Source of the DNA: Rhizomicrobium palustre
Lineage (GTDB): Bacteria; Pseudomonadota; Alphaproteobacteria; Micropepsales; Micropepsaceae
DNA: 64,000 nt
Assembly: GCF_011761565.1 (NCBI RefSeq)
Contig: NZ_JAASRM010000001.1
Span: 1,488,139-1,552,138, forward strand
Direction of reading: 5' to 3'
Under the pieces are notes generated by a model. It was not told the DNA's origin and did not search any database. It saw only the letters and a list, made by a program, of their open reading frames with translations. Each line of letters opens with the position of its first letter. Position 1 is the first letter of the stretch. Below are positions 53,346 through 61,411 of this stretch, piece by piece. Made by a program: the position numbers and the translations under genes.

Positions 53346-54568
53346 CGGCCCCGGAGCCAAAGGCAGAGCAGACCCAGCCCTTTCTGCCTTACGGGCGCCA
53401 GATTATCGAAGACGACGACATCGCCGCCGTGACCGACGCGTTGCGCGGCGATTACCTCACCACCGGCCCGCTGGTCACCAAATTCGAAACCGCGCTGAAA
53501 GATTGCGTGCGCGCGGACCATGCCGTGGTCTGCTCCAATGGCACCGCCGCGCTCTATATGGCCGCGAAAGCCTTAGGCCTTGGCCCCGGTTCTACGGTGA
53601 TCGTGCCTTCCATCACGTTTCTTGCCACCGCGAGCGCGCCCCATATGGCGGGTGCGGAAATCGTTTTTGCCGATGTCGATCCCGATAGCGGCTTGATGCG
53701 CCCTACCGATCTGGAAGCGGCGCTGACCCGCGCCGGCGGCAAGGCGGATGCGGTGTTCAATGTTCATCTCAACGGCCAATGCGGCGCGGTGGAAGCCATC
53801 GCCCAGATCGCCCGCGAGCATGGGCTGAACATCGTTGATGATGCCAGCCATGCCATCGGCACGCGCTATCGCATTGGCGCTGAGGAAAAGCTGGTTGGCG
53901 AAAATGCCCTCAGCGATATGACCACCTTCTCCTTCCACCCGGTCAAGACCGTGACCATGGGCGAGGGTGGGGCGGTGACGACCAACGATCCCAAATGGGC
54001 CGAAGCGTTGCGGTTATGCCGCAATCACGGCATGACTCGCGATCCAGCCCATTTCCAGACCACTGCGGATGCGTTTGCCGCGCCGGATGCGCCCAATCCC
54101 TGGTATTACGAGCTGGAAGAGCCGGGCTTTAACTGGCGCGCCACCGATATCCAATGCGCGCTGGGGATTTCGCAGCTCAACAAGCTCAGCCGCTTCATGG
54201 CGCGCAGGAAAGCCCTCGCCGCGGCTTACGACTGCCTTTTGGCGCCGCTCAGCCCCGTGGTGCAGCCGGTTTCTCATACCGATTGCGCCCCGACGCTGCA
54301 TCTTTATCCGGTGCTGATCGATTTTGCCGCGGTGAAGATGAGCCGGGCCGAGGTAATGGCAAAGCTTGCCGCCGAAGGTATCGGCAGCCAGGTGCATTAT
54401 TATCCGGTGCACCGTCAGCGCTATTACGCGGCCCGCTATGGCATCACCCATCTGCCGGGTGCCGACGCCTATTACGCTCGGGCGCTGTCCATCCCCTTCT
54501 ACGCCTCCATGACCATCAGCGACGCCACCCGGGTGGTGCAGGCGCTGAAACTGGTCTTGGGGCTCTAA
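53342..54568 (+). CDS. pseC: UDP-4-amino-4,6-dideoxy-L-altrosamine transaminase, PseC/FlmB
   Basis: A 408-residue PLP aminotransferase of the DegT/DnrJ/EryC1 family. It aminates the 4-keto sugar from PseB. Motifs: CSNGTAALYMAAKALGLG, VPSITFLATASAP, NIVDDASHAIG, and FSFHPVKTVTMGEGG with the PLP lysine at 202. GFNWRATDIQCALGISQL and SQVHYYPVHRQRYY complete the family pattern. ATGA overlap with pseB shows translational coupling. The methylase gene follows after 18 bases. Confidence 0.92.
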   Translation: MTAPEPKAEQTQPFLPYGRQIIEDDDIAAVTDALRGDYLTTGPLVTKFETALKDCVRADHAVVCSNGTAALYMAAKALGLGPGSTVIVPSITFLATASAPHMAGAEIVFADVDPDSGLMRPTDLEAALTRAGGKADAVFNVHLNGQCGAVEAIAQIAREHGLNIVDDASHAIGTRYRIGAEEKLVGENALSDMTTFSFHPVKTVTMGEGGAVTTNDPKWAEALRLCRNHGMTRDPAHFQTTADAFAAPDAPNPWYYELEEPGFNWRATDIQCALGISQLNKLSRFMARRKALAAAYDCLLAPLSPVVQPVSHTDCAPTLHLYPVLIDFAAVKMSRAEVMAKLAAEGIGSQVHYYPVHRQRYYAARYGITHLPGADAYYARALSIPFYASMTISDATRVVQALKLVLGL

Positions 54569-54586
54569 CCTCAAGGACGCCGAACC

Positions 54587-55201
54587 ATGACCTTCAAGAC
54601 CGAACAGGAGCGCTTTTGGGCGGGAAGCTTCGGTGACGAATATCTGAAGCGCAATCAGGGCGAGGCGATCATCGCCTCCAATGTTGCGCTGTTCACCCAG
54701 ATCCTGCGCTCGGCACCAGGCATCACCTCCATCGTAGAGTTGGGCTGCAACATCGGCCTGAACCTGCGCGCCTTAAAGCGCATGAAGAGCGCTTTCGAGC
54801 TTTCGGCCTATGAGATCAATCCGAACGCCGCCGCCGAGGCGCGCGCCGCGGGGGTTGCCACCATCACCGAAGGTACCATTCTGGATGAGCTTTCCGCCGA
54901 GACCCCGTATGACCTCAGCTTCACCAAGGGCGTGCTGATCCACATCAACCCGGAACAGCTCGAGAAGGTCTATGCCAATCTCTACCGGCTGTCGCGCCGC
55001 TACATCATGGTCTGTGAGTATTACAATCCGAGCCCGGTGACGGTGAATTATCGCGGCAACGAAGACCGCCTCTTCAAGCGCGATTTCGCCGGCGAGCTGA
55101 TCGAACGCTATAACCTGAAGCTGGTCGATTACGGCTTTGTCTATCACCGCGACAATTATTTCCCGCAGGACGACGTGACCTGGTTCCTGATGGAGAAATA
55201 G
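54587..55201 (+). CDS. Pseudaminic acid biosynthesis-associated methylase
   Basis: A 204-residue SAM methyltransferase. It begins MTFKTEQERFWAGSFGDEYLKRN, the signature of the methylases seen in pseudaminate clusters, then has the SAM site SIVELGCNIGLNLRAL, AYEINPNAAAEARAAG and SFTKGVLIHINPEQLEKVY. The C-terminus reads YVYHRDNYFPQDDVTWFLME-like. It should methylate the sugar or an N-linked group on it. It is the last gene of pseB-pseC-methylase, and a strong terminator follows. Confidence 0.88.
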   Translation: MTFKTEQERFWAGSFGDEYLKRNQGEAIIASNVALFTQILRSAPGITSIVELGCNIGLNLRALKRMKSAFELSAYEINPNAAAEARAAGVATITEGTILDELSAETPYDLSFTKGVLIHINPEQLEKVYANLYRLSRRYIMVCEYYNPSPVTVNYRGNEDRLFKRDFAGELIERYNLKLVDYGFVYHRDNYFPQDDVTWFLMEK

Positions 55202-55233
55202 AACCCGCATTTCGGGACGCGTACAAAAAAATT

Positions 55234-55270
55234 CGGCGGCGAAGCTTTTTGCTTCTGCCGCCGTTTTTCT
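55234..55270 (+). terminator. Rho-independent terminator of the pseB operon
   Basis: CGGCGGCGAAGC pairs with GCTTCTGCCGCCG (one bulged T) around TTTTT, followed by TTTTTCTTTTT. It lies 33 bases past the methylase. Confidence 0.9.
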
Positions 55271-55322
55271 TTTTACCCCTACCCACGCCCCGGGGATGAA
55301 GGCTAAGCCTCTCATCAGCGGA

Positions 55323-55356
55323 CAAAACCGGTGGCGGGCATTTGGGGCCCGCCACC
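55323..55356 (-). terminator. Rho-independent terminator of the first flagellin gene
   Basis: On the minus strand GGTGGCGGGC pairs with GCCCGCCACC around a 7-base loop, followed by GGTTTTGTC. It begins 10 bases after the flagellin stop. Confidence 0.85.
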
Positions 55357-55365
55357 GCTTTACGC

Positions 55366-56193
55366 TTACTGGAAGAGAGACAGAACCGTCTGCGGAGCCG
55401 AGTTGGCAATCGAGAGGGCCTGCACGCCGAGCTGCTGCTTGGTCTGCAGCGCGGTGAGGCGGGCGCTTTCGGTGGCCATGTTCGCGTCCACCAGGTTGCC
55501 GATACCGGCCTGGACCGTATCGGACAGCTTGGACGAGAACGACAGCTGGATCGAATACTGCTTCGAACCGGCCGACAGTTTGGCAAGGGCGGCGTTGACC
55601 GCCTTCAAAGAGGTTTGAACCGTCGAGACCATCTTGCCCGCGTTGGTCACGGTGTCGATCTTGTCGGTGGTCTTCACCGACACGATACCGCCAGACAGGC
55701 TCATGTTCTGCGCCGACACCTTGATCGTGCTCTGGCCGTCCACGGACGCCAGGGCGGAGATCGAGTTGGTAGTGCCGTTCAGCAGGTTATAACCGTTGAA
55801 GGAGGCGTTTTTCACGATCGAGGTGATCTGATCGCGCATCGCCGTAAAGTCGTTATTGAGAGCGGAACGGCTCGCCGTATCCAGCGACTTGTCAGAAGCC
55901 GAAAGGGCCTTCTGCTTCATCTGGATCAAGAGGTCCGAAATCGACGACCCGGCGGACATGGCGACGTCCACAGAGGACATGCCACGGTTCAACGAGTCAG
56001 TCACCGCTTCATACGACGCAACGTTGCCGCGCATGTTCTGCGCGATTGCGTAGGCAGCGCCGTCGTCCTTAGCGGACGACACTTTCATGCCCGTGCTGAT
56101 GGCGTTCTGCGTGGTCTGCATGTCGCCCTGAGTCTTGCTCAGGTACTGAAGTGCAGTCATCGCACCAACGTTGGTATTGACGCTAAGAGCCAT
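55366..56193 (-). CDS. Flagellin (short, alpha-type), copy 1
   Basis: A 275-residue filament protein with only the D0/D1 helices and a short central part, as in Caulobacter flagellins. It begins MALSVNTNVGAMTALQYLSKTQGDMQ and ends TKQQLGVQALSIANSAPQTVLSLFQ. The start at 56193 has GGAGA nine bases before. Ser and Thr are plentiful in the middle (NGTTNSISALASVDGQST), the region where pseudaminic acid is usually attached. It is about 80 percent like its neighbour by eye. Sigma-54 promoter at 56265 with paired FlbD-like sites further up. Confidence 0.95.
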   Translation of the reverse strand: MALSVNTNVGAMTALQYLSKTQGDMQTTQNAISTGMKVSSAKDDGAAYAIAQNMRGNVASYEAVTDSLNRGMSSVDVAMSAGSSISDLLIQMKQKALSASDKSLDTASRSALNNDFTAMRDQITSIVKNASFNGYNLLNGTTNSISALASVDGQSTIKVSAQNMSLSGGIVSVKTTDKIDTVTNAGKMVSTVQTSLKAVNAALAKLSAGSKQYSIQLSFSSKLSDTVQAGIGNLVDANMATESARLTALQTKQQLGVQALSIANSAPQTVLSLFQ

Positions 56194-56264
56194 GATAATT
56201 TCTCCATTCTGGCTGTTAACAGCGAGCGTTTTGCTCAAGGGGCGTTATGCCCTGCATACTGATA

Positions 56265-56280
56265 CGCAAGGGGCGTGCCG
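56265..56280 (-). promoter_or_regulatory. Sigma-54 promoter of flagellin copy 1
   Basis: On the minus strand CGGCACG-CCCC-TTGCG, with GG and GC in the right 12-base step, 72 bases before the ATG. One base differs from TGGCACG-N4-TTGC. Confidence 0.8.
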
Positions 56281-56388
56281 AAAGCCGGGTAAGCCTCGGT
56301 AATACTTCGCTAATCTTGTTTTTAGCGGGACCGCGCCAAATCGTTTTCGAGGGCTTTGAAGCGCATTTTAAGGAGCGCAAAAACGGGC

Positions 56389-56422
56389 CGGCATATTCTG
56401 CCCAGCTGGGCAATTCCTGCCG
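56389..56422. promoter_or_regulatory. Paired FlbD (ftr)-like sites of flagellin copy 1
   Basis: CGGCATATTCTGCCC (56389-56403) and GGGCAATTCCTGCCG (56408-56422) each fit GGCA-N5-TGCC. Their centres are 19 bases apart, about two helical turns, and they lie 110-160 bases upstream of the sigma-54 promoter, as enhancer sites should. The rest of the 427-base gap (56194-56620) holds that promoter and the next gene's terminator; I see no gene in it. Confidence 0.6.
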
Positions 56423-56563
56423 CTTGACCTGGAAAAGCTTGCCGCAACGGCAAGGCGAGGGGACGCTAATATCCCGCGAGACAGCGCCTTGTCCGGAAAA
56501 GAAAAAAGCAAGGCGCGGGGCATCCCTCGCAACCTTGCTTGAACATTCCTAAGCGCGAAAACG

Positions 56564-56600
56564 CCAGAAAAGAGCGCGGGAGCCGGTTCCCGCGCCCTCT
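56564..56600 (-). terminator. Rho-independent terminator of flagellin copy 2
   Basis: On the minus strand GAGGGCGCGGGA pairs with TCCCGCGCTC across a short loop, followed by TTTTCTGG. It begins 21 bases after the flagellin stop. Confidence 0.75.
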
Positions 56601-56620
56601 TCTGTCGCGCTTCTGCGCGA

Positions 56621-57445
56621 TTACTGGAACAGCTGCGTAATCGTCTGCGGTGCGGAGTTGGCGATCGACAGAGCCTGCACCGCAAGCTGCTGCTTGGTCT
56701 GCAGGGCGGTAAGCTTGGCGCTTTCGGTGGCCATGTTGGCATCGACCAAGGAGCCGATACCAGTGGTCAGCGTATCGGTGAGCTTGGAGGTGAAGGAGAG
56801 CTGGATCGAGAACTGCTTGGAGCCCGCCGACAGCTTGGCGAGCGCGGCGTCGACGTTCTTCAGCGAAGCCTGAACCACCGAGACCATGTTTTTGGCAGTG
56901 GTGACGGTGTTGATCTGGTTGGTGGATTTGACGGTGACGATAGAGCCGCCGAGCGAGAGGTTCTCCGACGAAACTTTGAGGGAGTTGACGCCATCCGGCG
57001 AGGCCAGGGCGCTGATGGCATTGGTCGAGCCGTCAAGCAGGTTATAGCCGTTGAAGACCGCATTCTTGACGATCGAGGTGATCTGATCGCGCATCGCGGT
57101 GAAGTCGTTGTTCAAAGCATCGCGGCTGGCGGTATCGATGGATTTGTCGGAGGCCGAGAGGGCCTTCTGTTTCATCTGGATGAGCAGGTCGGAAATCGAC
57201 TGGCCGGCGGAGAGCGCGACATCGGTCGTCGACATGGCACGATCCATCGAGTCGCTCACGGCCTTATAGCCGGCGACATTGCCGCGCATGTTCTGGGCGA
57301 TCGCGTATACAGCACCGTCGTCCTTCGCAGACGAGACCTTCATTCCGGTAGAGATCGCGTTTTGCGTCGTCTGCATATCGGACTGGGTTTTGTTCAAGTA
57401 CTGGAGGGCGATCATCGCACCTGAATTGGTGTTGACGCTCAACAT
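56621..57445 (-). CDS. Flagellin (short, alpha-type), copy 2
   Basis: A 274-residue flagellin, close paralogue of copy 1. It begins MLSVNTNSGAMIALQYLNKTQSDMQ and ends ALSIANSAPQTITQLFQ. The two differ mainly in the middle third (DGSTNAISALASPDGVNSLKV against NGTTNSISALASVDGQSTIKV). The ATG at 57445 has GGAG eight bases before. It has its own sigma-54 promoter and terminator, so the two flagellins can be expressed in different amounts or at different times. Confidence 0.95.
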   Translation of the reverse strand: MLSVNTNSGAMIALQYLNKTQSDMQTTQNAISTGMKVSSAKDDGAVYAIAQNMRGNVAGYKAVSDSMDRAMSTTDVALSAGQSISDLLIQMKQKALSASDKSIDTASRDALNNDFTAMRDQITSIVKNAVFNGYNLLDGSTNAISALASPDGVNSLKVSSENLSLGGSIVTVKSTNQINTVTTAKNMVSVVQASLKNVDAALAKLSAGSKQFSIQLSFTSKLTDTLTTGIGSLVDANMATESAKLTALQTKQQLAVQALSIANSAPQTITQLFQ

Positions 57446-57504
57446 GTTTGTATTCTCCACTTCCGGCTTAGTGACTGTGGGCGAGGCGCCCGCAGAACCT
57501 GATC

Positions 57505-57519
57505 GCAAGCCTCGTGCCA
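57505..57519 (-). promoter_or_regulatory. Sigma-54 promoter of flagellin copy 2
   Basis: On the minus strand TGGCACG-AGGC-TTGC, a full match to the consensus, 60 bases before the flagellin ATG. Confidence 0.9.
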
Positions 57520-57585
57520 GTGTAAAAAAGCCCGAAAATAAAGGCTTTTATGACCGTCTTGAGCGGTTGAGGCACAATTGTCCGG

Positions 57586-57615
57586 GGAACGTTTTGCCTA
57601 CCGGCAATTTCTGTG
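57586..57615. promoter_or_regulatory. Paired degenerate FlbD (ftr)-like sites of flagellin copy 2
   Basis: GGAACGTTTTGCC (57586-57598) and GGCAATTTCTGTG (57603-57615) each have one mismatch in GGCA-N5-TGCC. They lie 70-110 bases upstream of the sigma-54 promoter, 17 bases apart, a placing like that of copy 1 but closer in. Confidence 0.4.
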
Positions 57616-57641
57616 CACAGGTTTTTCGCGTGGAACGGAAA

Positions 57642-57669
57642 AACAAAAAGGCCGGCACAGCGGCCGGCC
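57642..57669 (-). terminator. Rho-independent terminator of flbT-flaF
   Basis: On the minus strand GGCCGGC, a 6-base loop, GCCGGCC, then TTTTTGTTTTT. It begins 34 bases after the flaF stop. Confidence 0.92.
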
Positions 57670-57703
57670 ACTTTACAATTTTCATCCAAAAGAGGTTTCG
57701 CGT

Positions 57704-58054
57704 TCAGCCCTGCCCCTCGAGGCCCTGCATGATGCTACGATTGATGTCGATCAACGGATCGAGCGGAGCGCCGCTGCGGATCACATCCTTGGAATAGCGC
57801 GTTACGAACAGCGACAACGAAACGATATTGGCGCGCAATCCTTCCGGCAGGCGGTTGGAATTGTCGAGACAATCAGCGGCCAGAAGGCGCCAGAGCTTGC
57901 GGTTGGAATCCACAACCTCGGCAAGGCTGCCGCCGCTCTTGTTTTCACGTTGTGCCGAAAGCATCGCGCCGGTTACCTGCCCAAACAGGCGGTATTCCAT
58001 CTCACGAGGGCTCTCAACAACTCGCTGCGTGTTCTGGTACGATTTCAGGGACAT
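57704..58054 (-). CDS. flaF: Flagellin biosynthesis regulator FlaF
   Basis: A 116-residue protein of the FlaF family. Known pattern: YQNTQRVVESPREMEYRLFGQVTGAM, RNRKLWRLLAADCLDNSNRLPEGLRANIVSLSLFVTRYSKDVI-type helices, and PLIDINRSIMQGL at the end. FlaF helps flagellin production and export in Caulobacter and works with FlbT. The ATG at 58054 overlaps the 3' end of flbT by 41 bases, an unusually long overlap that suggests tight coupling. The order flbT-flaF precedes the flagellins. Confidence 0.93.
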   Translation of the reverse strand: MSLKSYQNTQRVVESPREMEYRLFGQVTGAMLSAQRENKSGGSLAEVVDSNRKLWRLLAADCLDNSNRLPEGLRANIVSLSLFVTRYSKDVIRSGAPLDPLIDINRSIMQGLEGQG

Positions 58055-58439
58055 AGTTGAGCCGCGCTCCTTCGAAATCAAACAACTTCCGGCAGATCAT
58101 CAGCGCCTTGTAATAGGAGCCGGCCATGACCTCTCGGGATATCTCTACGCAGTTCGCAAGCGCTTCGCGGTTCTCGATCGCGCCCATGAATTCGGTCATA
58201 CGGATCGCGAATTCATTGTAGTATCGGGTCACATCCTCGGGATCGAGATACATCATCATGACCGGGAAGTAGATGCGCCGCGCTGGCGTATTGGCTTCCT
58301 CCTGCTGCATGATATCTTTTTCCCGCAGTAGACAGGCTTTATTCTGGATCACCATGGTAGCGCGCTTGTCACCGTTAGTAATAACGGCGCCATTGAGCAC
58401 GAACTTCTCACCAGGCTTGAGCGACAGTTTCAGAGGCAT
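58014..58439 (-). CDS. flbT: Flagellin mRNA regulator FlbT
   Basis: A 141-residue protein: LKLSLKPGEKFVLNGAVITNGDKRATMVIQNKACLLREKDIM at the N-terminus and RRIYFPVMMMYLDPEDVTRYYNEFAIRMTEFMGAI in the middle are diagnostic of FlbT. In Caulobacter FlbT binds flagellin mRNA and stops its translation until the hook is complete. The start at 58439 gives MPLKLSLKPGE; the frame runs five residues further. The divergent gap to the TPR-glycosyltransferase is 153 bases. Confidence 0.94.
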   Translation of the reverse strand: MPLKLSLKPGEKFVLNGAVITNGDKRATMVIQNKACLLREKDIMQQEEANTPARRIYFPVMMMYLDPEDVTRYYNEFAIRMTEFMGAIENREALANCVEISREVMAGSYYKALMICRKLFDFEGARLNYVPEIVPEHAASC

Positions 58440-58592
58440 GAAGCACTCCCACAAGATGGGTGAAACCGAATTTAGACGGACAAAGTTAACAAACCCTCAG
58501 CGGGACAAAGGGCCCGCGCTCTTCTTTGTTCACCTCCGCTTAAGTAGAAATGGCTTTAATTCCAGCGGTAAATCCGTGAGGTTAAAGGCCAA

Positions 58593-60344
58593 ATGGCCAA
58601 ATTCGCCCCCGCCAACACGCTTAATGACTTGGACGATTTTAACGCCAAGCTCGATGCGCTCTCCAAACTTGAGGCGCTCGCGGAAGAATTCCAGCACCAA
58701 AAGGAGCGCCGCCGCTCCTCGCGCTTTGTCAGAAGCGGAGTGGTTGCCTGGCGCAGGGGCGATATTCAGGCCGCGGGCCGCGCAGCTTTGCGCGCCACCG
58801 AAATCGATGAGACCAACCCCACGGCATTTCATCTTCTCGCCAAATATCTGGAGCGCATGGGCCATACCATGAAGGCGCTGCTTGCCTTCGAGAAAGCCTA
58901 TCAGCTGAACCCCAGCTCGAGCGATGTTCTGATCGATATCGGCATGACGGCCTTCAAGCTCGAGCTGCATGACGCGGCCATGGATATGTATCGCAAATAC
59001 ATAGCCGCAGAGCCCAATTGCGCGTTGGGCTACAACAACCTCGCCATGGCACAGGCGGATCTCGATCATGTCGAGGAGGCGATCGAAACCTTGCGGGGTG
59101 CGATCTATCGCTTGCCCGATCAGGCGCTGTTGTGGAATTCACTCGCCACGGTCCTGGCCGAAAACGGACGCGCCGAAGAAAGCCTTGTCTTCTATCACGA
59201 AGCCATCCGGCTGGAGCCGGGCTCCGGCAGCTTTCGCCATAATCTGGGCTTTGCATACCAATTTCTCGGCCAGATGTCCGACGCGCTCCCGACCTATGAC
59301 GAAGCTGCGAAATACTGCAAGGACCCCATCGAAGTGATGGAGATCGAGCATTCGCGGGCCCATTGCCTTTTGGGCCTCGGCCGTGTCGAGGAAGGCTTCA
59401 AGGCTTATAAGGTTCGCCGCAACGAGCGGTTCCGTCTCTATGCGGACGTTCCTATCAAGGCCCCCTACTGGCAGGGCGAGGATGTGACCGGCAAAAGGCT
59501 TCTGGTCATTGCCGAGCAGGGGCTTGGCGACGAAATCCTTTTTTCCAACATCGTTCCGGATATGCTGCGCCTTGTCGGCCCCACCGGCAAGCTGCAGCTC
59601 GCCGTCGATGCGCGGCTGGTGACGCTGTTCCAGCGCTCTTTCCCGGAGGTGGAAGTCGGGGCCTATGAGGACCGCGCCATCCGCAGTGAGGATCTTCGCC
59701 AGCAATGGCGCTTTGTGCCCTTCGCGATCCAGAATGGCGATCCCGACTATTTCGTCTTGCTTGGCTGCCCGCATGAATGGCTGCGCAAGACGGTTGACGA
59801 TTTCCCAGGCGAAGCATTCCTGAAGCCTGATCCCGCACGAGTCGCCGAATATCGCGATATTCTGGCCAAGGGCGGGCCGGGCCTGACGGTCGGCGTTTGC
59901 TGGCGCTCGATGAAACTCGATACCAAGCGCGGCAAATACTATAGCAGCGCCGACGAATGGGCCGAGATTTTCAAAATCCCCGGGGTGCGCATCGTCAATC
60001 TGCAATATGGCGATTGCAGCGAGGAAATCGCGCGCGCCGAAAAGGAATTCGGCATCAAAATCGAAGTGATCGACGGGCTTGACCTGAAGGATGATCTGGA
60101 AGGCGCCGCGGCACTTTCTGCGGCCCTTGATCTTGCCATCTCGGCGCCAACGGCTTCGGCAGCCATTGCAGCAGGTGTCGGCACCGAAACCTGGATCCTC
60201 AGCGCCTGCTATGCCTGGCCGCAGCTCGGCACGGATCATTATCCCTGGTACAAAAACACGCGCGCCTTCCATCCCGCCCGCTTCGGCGACTGGAAAACAC
60301 TGATCAGCGATGTCGCCGCGGAACTGCAAAAGCGCGTGGGATAA
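58593..60344 (+). CDS. TPR protein with GT-B-like glycosyltransferase domain (FlbA/FlmG type), second copy
   Basis: A 583-residue paralogue of the gene at 44428. A coiled N-terminus (LDDFNAKLDALSKLEALAEEFQHQK) is followed by TPR pairs to about residue 270 (ALLAFEKAYQLNPSSSDVLIDIG, LVFYHEAIRLEPGSGSFRHNLG). The C-terminal part has RLLVIAEQGLGDEILFSNIVPDML, LTVGVCWRSM, VRIVNLQYGDCSEE and ALDLAISAPTASAAIAAGVG. Its place next to flbT and flaF is that of flbA in Caulobacter. It could be a second flagellin glycosyltransferase or a factor that hands flagellin over. AAAGG precedes the ATG. Confidence 0.72.
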   Translation: MAKFAPANTLNDLDDFNAKLDALSKLEALAEEFQHQKERRRSSRFVRSGVVAWRRGDIQAAGRAALRATEIDETNPTAFHLLAKYLERMGHTMKALLAFEKAYQLNPSSSDVLIDIGMTAFKLELHDAAMDMYRKYIAAEPNCALGYNNLAMAQADLDHVEEAIETLRGAIYRLPDQALLWNSLATVLAENGRAEESLVFYHEAIRLEPGSGSFRHNLGFAYQFLGQMSDALPTYDEAAKYCKDPIEVMEIEHSRAHCLLGLGRVEEGFKAYKVRRNERFRLYADVPIKAPYWQGEDVTGKRLLVIAEQGLGDEILFSNIVPDMLRLVGPTGKLQLAVDARLVTLFQRSFPEVEVGAYEDRAIRSEDLRQQWRFVPFAIQNGDPDYFVLLGCPHEWLRKTVDDFPGEAFLKPDPARVAEYRDILAKGGPGLTVGVCWRSMKLDTKRGKYYSSADEWAEIFKIPGVRIVNLQYGDCSEEIARAEKEFGIKIEVIDGLDLKDDLEGAAALSAALDLAISAPTASAAIAAGVGTETWILSACYAWPQLGTDHYPWYKNTRAFHPARFGDWKTLISDVAAELQKRVG

Positions 60345-60353
60345 GCCTTCGCG

Positions 60354-61328
60354 CTATTGCTGCTGCTGTTGTTGCTGCTGCTGGTGATAGAGCCGCTCCG
60401 GCATGGAGGGGGTCGGCGGCGGCGAAGACATCGGGCGTGCGACGCGCAGGAAATCCTCGTGCCTGACCGGCGCTTGCGTCGGCTCGACTGAGACCGCAGT
60501 GGCAAGCTCGTGTTCCAACGGGCCCTTATAGGTGCCACGCGTCGGCGGCACATCGGCGTAATCGCGCCCCACTGCGGCGCGGATATGGCGCTCGGCCGCG
60601 ACCACGTTATTGGTGGGATCAAAGCCCACCCAACCCAAACTCGGCAGATAGCATTCAAGCCAAGCATGGGTCGCATCGGCACCTGAGCGATCCTTGGCTT
60701 GCGGGCGATGATAGAGGTACCCCGAAACATAGCGTGTGGGGATACCCCAGCTTCGCGCGATCGCGATCATGATGTGGGTGAAATCCTGACAGACGCCGCG
60801 CTTTTCGGTGAGGGCGTGATCGATCAGCGAGTTCACCTCGGTGATGCCGCTTTCATAATCGAAGGCTTCGTTGATGGTGGCGTTGAGCTTCTTCAGCGCG
60901 GTGAGCGGATCGCCCTCCGGCTTGGAGAGGCCATTCTCCTGGATGAAGCTGGTGAGCAGCGCGGAAGTTTCAGTGAATTTCGACGGCTCCAACAGATCGA
61001 AATGATCGTGATTGAGGTTATAGCCGTTGAAGCGCGACCATTCGAGCATATCGGCTGCTTCGGGAAGGCTCGTGCGGCGGGTGAGTTCCACCACGGCCTG
61101 GGATTCAATGCGCAGCTCTTCATGCGCCCGCAGCACATTGAAGTGATAGACCGCATTGCCGAAATGGTCGGTATAGGCATAAAGCTGGGCGCGGGGATTG
61201 GTGTTGATCTGGAACGAGCGCAGCGCCTGGGGCCCTTCGGAGCGCGGCTGCATGCGGATTTCCATCACGCTCTCGCGCACTGGGGCGAGATAGCGAAAAC
61301 GGGTGATGTGGCGGATCGAATAGAACAT
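60354..61328 (-). CDS. Transglutaminase-like cysteine protease family protein
   Basis: A 324-residue protein. The N-terminal beta domain (FYSIRHITRFRYLAPVRESVME) and the transglutaminase-like core carry the triad: Cys in EKRGVCQDFTHI, His in DATHAWLECYLP and Asp in GWVGFDPTNN. Such bacterial proteins are mostly predicted amidases or peptidases. It is last in a trio with alpha-E and permuted ATP-grasp genes, a set found in many bacteria. The C-terminus ends with nine glutamines, not usual for the family. It is 83 bases from the alpha-E gene. Confidence 0.9.
   Translation of the reverse strand: MFYSIRHITRFRYLAPVRESVMEIRMQPRSEGPQALRSFQINTNPRAQLYAYTDHFGNAVYHFNVLRAHEELRIESQAVVELTRRTSLPEAADMLEWSRFNGYNLNHDHFDLLEPSKFTETSALLTSFIQENGLSKPEGDPLTALKKLNATINEAFDYESGITEVNSLIDHALTEKRGVCQDFTHIMIAIARSWGIPTRYVSGYLYHRPQAKDRSGADATHAWLECYLPSLGWVGFDPTNNVVAAERHIRAAVGRDYADVPPTRGTYKGPLEHELATAVSVEPTQAPVRHEDFLRVARPMSSPPPTPSMPERLYHQQQQQQQQQ
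60357..60383 (-). repeat. CAG/CAA trinucleotide repeat encoding polyglutamine
   Basis: Nine glutamine codons in a row (three CAG, two CAA, three CAG, one CAA) just before the transglutaminase stop. Changes in copy number would lengthen or shorten the tail without a frameshift. Confidence 0.9.
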
Positions 61329-61411
61329 TCAGCTTTCCCGCTGGTCTCGAGAGAGGCGAATGGCAGTGAGACGCTGCCCAACTGCCATTCGCCGTCTCGC
61401 CCCCATTTAGC

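Noticed and set aside
60357..60383. CAG/CAA array as a phase-variation switch
   Set aside because: The unit is three bases and lies at the very end of the gene, so copy changes cannot shift frame or switch the gene off.
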